Assembly: GCF_014207985.1 (NCBI RefSeq)
Contig: NZ_JACHMI010000001.1
Coordinates: 5,377,001-5,441,000 of the forward strand
Length of the DNA: 64,000 nt
From: Nonomuraea rubra
Lineage (GTDB): Bacteria; Actinomycetota; Actinomycetes; Streptosporangiales; Streptosporangiaceae
Reading direction: 5' to 3'
The notes beneath the pieces are model-generated. The model was not told where the DNA came from. It did no database searches and worked only from the letters and a program-made list of their open reading frames with translations. Of the stretch, positions 61,860-64,000 are shown piece by piece. Positions within the stretch are counted from its first letter, which is position 1. Each line of letters opens with the position of its first letter. The position numbers were made by a program, and so were the translations under genes.

Positions 61860-63878
61860 ATGACCTTAATCAAACGATCGTTAGCGGCCGGGCTGGGTGC
61901 CGTGCTCGCCGCGTTCACCGTCGCGGCCCCGGCGGACGCGTCCGCCCGCCGGATCGAGGACCTGGGGATCCCTCTCGAGGACGTGCTGCTGATCGGCGGC
62001 GTCGTGGCGGCGGGGCCGGGCGGCGAGACCGTCCTGTGGGGCGCCTCCTCCGGCGATCCCGCTCACCTCAACGCCGTCGACCCCGCCACAGGCGCCGAGA
62101 AGGCCAGGTACGACCTGCCGGGCGCAGGTGGCTCGTGGGCCCTGGAGGCCACCCCTGACGGCAGCGTGTACGCGGGCACGTACGGCGACGGCCGCCTCTA
62201 CCGCTGGAAGGACGGCGGCGGGATTACGGACCTCGGCCGGCCCCTGGCCTCGGAGAACTTCATCTGGTCCGTGGCTGCGGGCGAAGGCGCCACGATCTAC
62301 GGGGGCACCTCGCCGGGCGGCCGCCTGTTCGCCTACGACCCCGCGACAGGGGTGCGCGACTACGGCCGGCTCTCGCCGTCCCACGCCTACGTCCGCAGTG
62401 TCGCCTATGCCGACGGGAAGATCTACGCGGGCACCGAGGCCCCCGCCGCCGTCTTCGAGATCGACGCGGTCTCCGGCGCGGCCAGGCAACTCCCCGTGCC
62501 CGACGGCCTGGATCCCGCGGGGAAGTGGGCCTACGACGTGAACGTGGCCGCCGGTCACCTCTACGTACGCTACGGTGGCGCCTCTCCCGGGCCGCTGCAC
62601 GTGTGGGACATCGCCGCTGGACGGTGGAGCGACGTCCTGCAGTCCGCGCACGGCCTGGACGTCTCGCCCCCCGACCAGGACGGCGCCGTTTACCTGGTCA
62701 GGGACGGCGAGCTCGTCCGCTACGACGCGACGACGAAGACCGCCACGGGAACGGGGGTGCCGATCACGGGCCGCGTCGCCAACACCCGCGGCATCGGCTG
62801 GGCGGAGCTGGGCCTGCCGGACTATCCGGGCAAGAGCGTCGTCGGCCTGCTCTGGCGCGGCCTGATGTTCCGCTACAACCCGCAGACCGGGGCCAAGTCG
62901 TTCGTGCAGACGGGCGTCAGGGGGGAGCCCATTGACGTGACCGCCCTCGCGGAGGGCCCCGACCGGCGCATGTACGCCGGAGGGTTCCTCAACGGCGGCT
63001 TCGCCGCGCTGGACCCGGAGACCGGCGAGCGGGCGGAGTTCCACACGTTCTCCCAGAGCGAGGACATGACCGCGCACGACGGCAAGCTCTACGTCGGCGC
63101 CTACCCCGAGGCCAGGGTCTACGCCTACGACCCCAAGCTGCCGTGGCACAGTACCGAGTACTCCCCAAGCCCGGAGCCGGGCCCTGCGCCGAACCCCGCC
63201 CGGCTGTTCGACCTCGCCCCCGACCACCAGATCCGCCCGCGGGCGCTGGCCTCGGCGGGCCGCTATCTCGCCGCCGGCACCATGCCCGACCTGGGCCATC
63301 TGGGCGGCGTGCTGGCGATCTGGGACCCGCGTACGGGGGCGCTCAAGCACGCCGAGCGGAACGTGGTCAAGGACCAGAGCATCGTCTCGCTCGCCTACCG
63401 CGACGGCGTGCTCTACGGCGGCACCTCCATCTACAGCGGCCAGTCCGCCACACCGCCCACGCAGCCGGAAGCCAAGGTGTTCGCCTGGTCGGTGAAGGAG
63501 GACCGGCTGCTGTGGGAGCTCGTCCCCGCCCCCGGCAAGCCGGCCGTCCCCGCGCTGACGTTCGACGCGCTGGGCCGGCTGTGGGGCATCGCGGGTGGCG
63601 AGGTGTTCTCCATCAGCACGACGACCCGCAAGGTGACCCGGCGCGTCACGCTGTCGGACAGCAAGAGCGCCAGCGGACAGCTCACCTTCAACCGGCGCGA
63701 CCTGACCCTGTACGGAGCGCACGCCGGCCAATACGTCTTCTCCCTGAACCCGCTGACCGGCCGGCACGCCGTGGTGAAGGAGGGACCCGTGCACCAGCTC
63801 GCGGTGCACGGGTCCGGAGACGTCTACTTCGCCGAGGGGCCACGCCTGTTCCGGCTGACCCGTCAGCAGATCCGGTAG
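61860..63878 (+). CDS. Secreted beta-propeller protein
   Basis: 672 aa. Signal peptide MTLIKRSLAAGLGAVLAAF, cut near ADASA. The rest consists of repeated blades with a YAG/YGG-G motif (GSVYAGTYGDGRLYRW, TIYGGTSPGGRLFAYDP, KIYAGTEAPAAVFEID, RMYAGGFLNGGFAALDPETG, KLYVGAYPEARVYAYDP), as in NHL/PQQ/WD40-like propellers. It may be a binding protein or a lyase-like enzyme; no catalytic set is evident. Codons 3 and 8 are both TTA, within the signal peptide, pointing to bldA-type control. A second propeller gene faces it with overlapping 3' ends. Confidence 0.8.
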   Translation: MTLIKRSLAAGLGAVLAAFTVAAPADASARRIEDLGIPLEDVLLIGGVVAAGPGGETVLWGASSGDPAHLNAVDPATGAEKARYDLPGAGGSWALEATPDGSVYAGTYGDGRLYRWKDGGGITDLGRPLASENFIWSVAAGEGATIYGGTSPGGRLFAYDPATGVRDYGRLSPSHAYVRSVAYADGKIYAGTEAPAAVFEIDAVSGAARQLPVPDGLDPAGKWAYDVNVAAGHLYVRYGGASPGPLHVWDIAAGRWSDVLQSAHGLDVSPPDQDGAVYLVRDGELVRYDATTKTATGTGVPITGRVANTRGIGWAELGLPDYPGKSVVGLLWRGLMFRYNPQTGAKSFVQTGVRGEPIDVTALAEGPDRRMYAGGFLNGGFAALDPETGERAEFHTFSQSEDMTAHDGKLYVGAYPEARVYAYDPKLPWHSTEYSPSPEPGPAPNPARLFDLAPDHQIRPRALASAGRYLAAGTMPDLGHLGGVLAIWDPRTGALKHAERNVVKDQSIVSLAYRDGVLYGGTSIYSGQSATPPTQPEAKVFAWSVKEDRLLWELVPAPGKPAVPALTFDALGRLWGIAGGEVFSISTTTRKVTRRVTLSDSKSASGQLTFNRRDLTLYGAHAGQYVFSLNPLTGRHAVVKEGPVHQLAVHGSGDVYFAEGPRLFRLTRQQIR

Positions 63879-64000
63879 GTGTAGAAGTTCTCGAAGCGTG
63901 ACAAGTAGAGGTGGCCGTCAGGGCCGAGGAGGAGGTTGGAGATCGGGCGGGCGATGAGCGTGAGCGCCATCGTCCCCGGATCTATCCGGTACGCCTTCCC
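63863..64000 (-). CDS. 3' end of a second beta-propeller protein (cut by window edge)
   Basis: The last 45 codons on the minus strand read GKAYRIDPGTMALTLIARPI, SNLLLGPDGHLYLSRFENFY, TYRIC. The GPDGHLYL blade motif matches propeller proteins and resembles the facing gene. The stop (63863-63865) lies inside the opposing gene, a 16-bp convergent overlap. The remainder lies beyond position 64000. Confidence 0.6.
   Translation of the reverse strand, partial: GKAYRIDPGTMALTLIARPISNLLLGPDGHLYLSRFENFYTYRIC

Noticed and set aside
1..64000. CRISPR arrays, tRNA and rRNA genes, riboswitches
   Set aside because: No regularly spaced repeats, cloverleaf-like segments with conserved arms, or known riboswitch cores were seen by eye; a covariance-model scan would be decisive.

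Overview
The window is high-GC DNA from an actinomycete. A WhiB protein, AfsR-type and large LuxR-type (LAL) regulators, an S8 protease with a large C-terminal part, a Streptomyces-type phospholipase A2 and rare TTA leucine codons all fit a Streptomyces/Nonomuraea-like soil organism. The genus is my inference. No rRNA, tRNA or CRISPR array is visible. The sequence looks like an accessory part of the chromosome: intact regulators and enzymes alternate with truncated, frameshifted and duplicated genes and insertion-sequence remains.

Layout. 1-4.2 kb: MFS transporter, secreted serine hydrolase, ROK regulator. 4.2-7.2 kb: gene graveyard (integrase fragment, IS5 transposase fragment, frameshifted AfsR-like regulator). 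7.4-11.4 kb: LAL regulator and MFS transporter. 11.4-16.3 kb: intact IS21-type istA/istB pair plus a secreted phospholipase A2, a small secreted protein and gene fragments, lying between two inverted IS21-type ends. 16.9-24.1 kb: AfsR-like regulator, decayed epimerase, a decayed esterase/hydrolase/sigma module, XRE-STAND regulator. 24.3-33.3 kb: subtilase, HSL-type esterase, IS30 remnant, second LAL regulator. 33.4-37.6 kb: TetR, broken SDR, DUF5996 protein, broken hydrolase coupled to a second sigma factor.

37.8-42.7 kb: CruF/DUF422 carotenoid-type gene with a membrane-protein partner, divergent from an NmrA-like oxidoreductase; between them are two ECF41-type promoter candidates, one per strand. 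Then comes a run of three tightly linked alpha/beta hydrolases. 43-50.3 kb: aldo/keto reductase behind a decayed MerR gene, broken universal stress protein, coupled LLM and FAD oxidoreductases, STAS protein, WhiB, MerR and an NAD-dependent epimerase-type reductase. 50.6-59.9 kb: a five-gene overlapping operon (solute-binding protein, two sugar permeases, an unknown 642-aa protein, an RraA-like aldolase), a GntR regulator and a secreted beta-helix protein with two carbohydrate-binding-type repeats. Similar palindromic sites stand before all three transcription units. 60-64 kb: gene fragments, an IS5 scrap and a secreted beta-propeller protein convergent with a second one cut by the window edge.

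How the parts fit. The most coherent system is the GntR-controlled uptake and degradation locus at 50.6-59.9 kb. The most unusual pattern is the repeated esterase/hydrolase/short-sigma-factor module (19.9-21.4, 36.6-37.6, 40.2-42.7 kb), together with the ECF41-type promoter pair at 39.14-39.24 kb.
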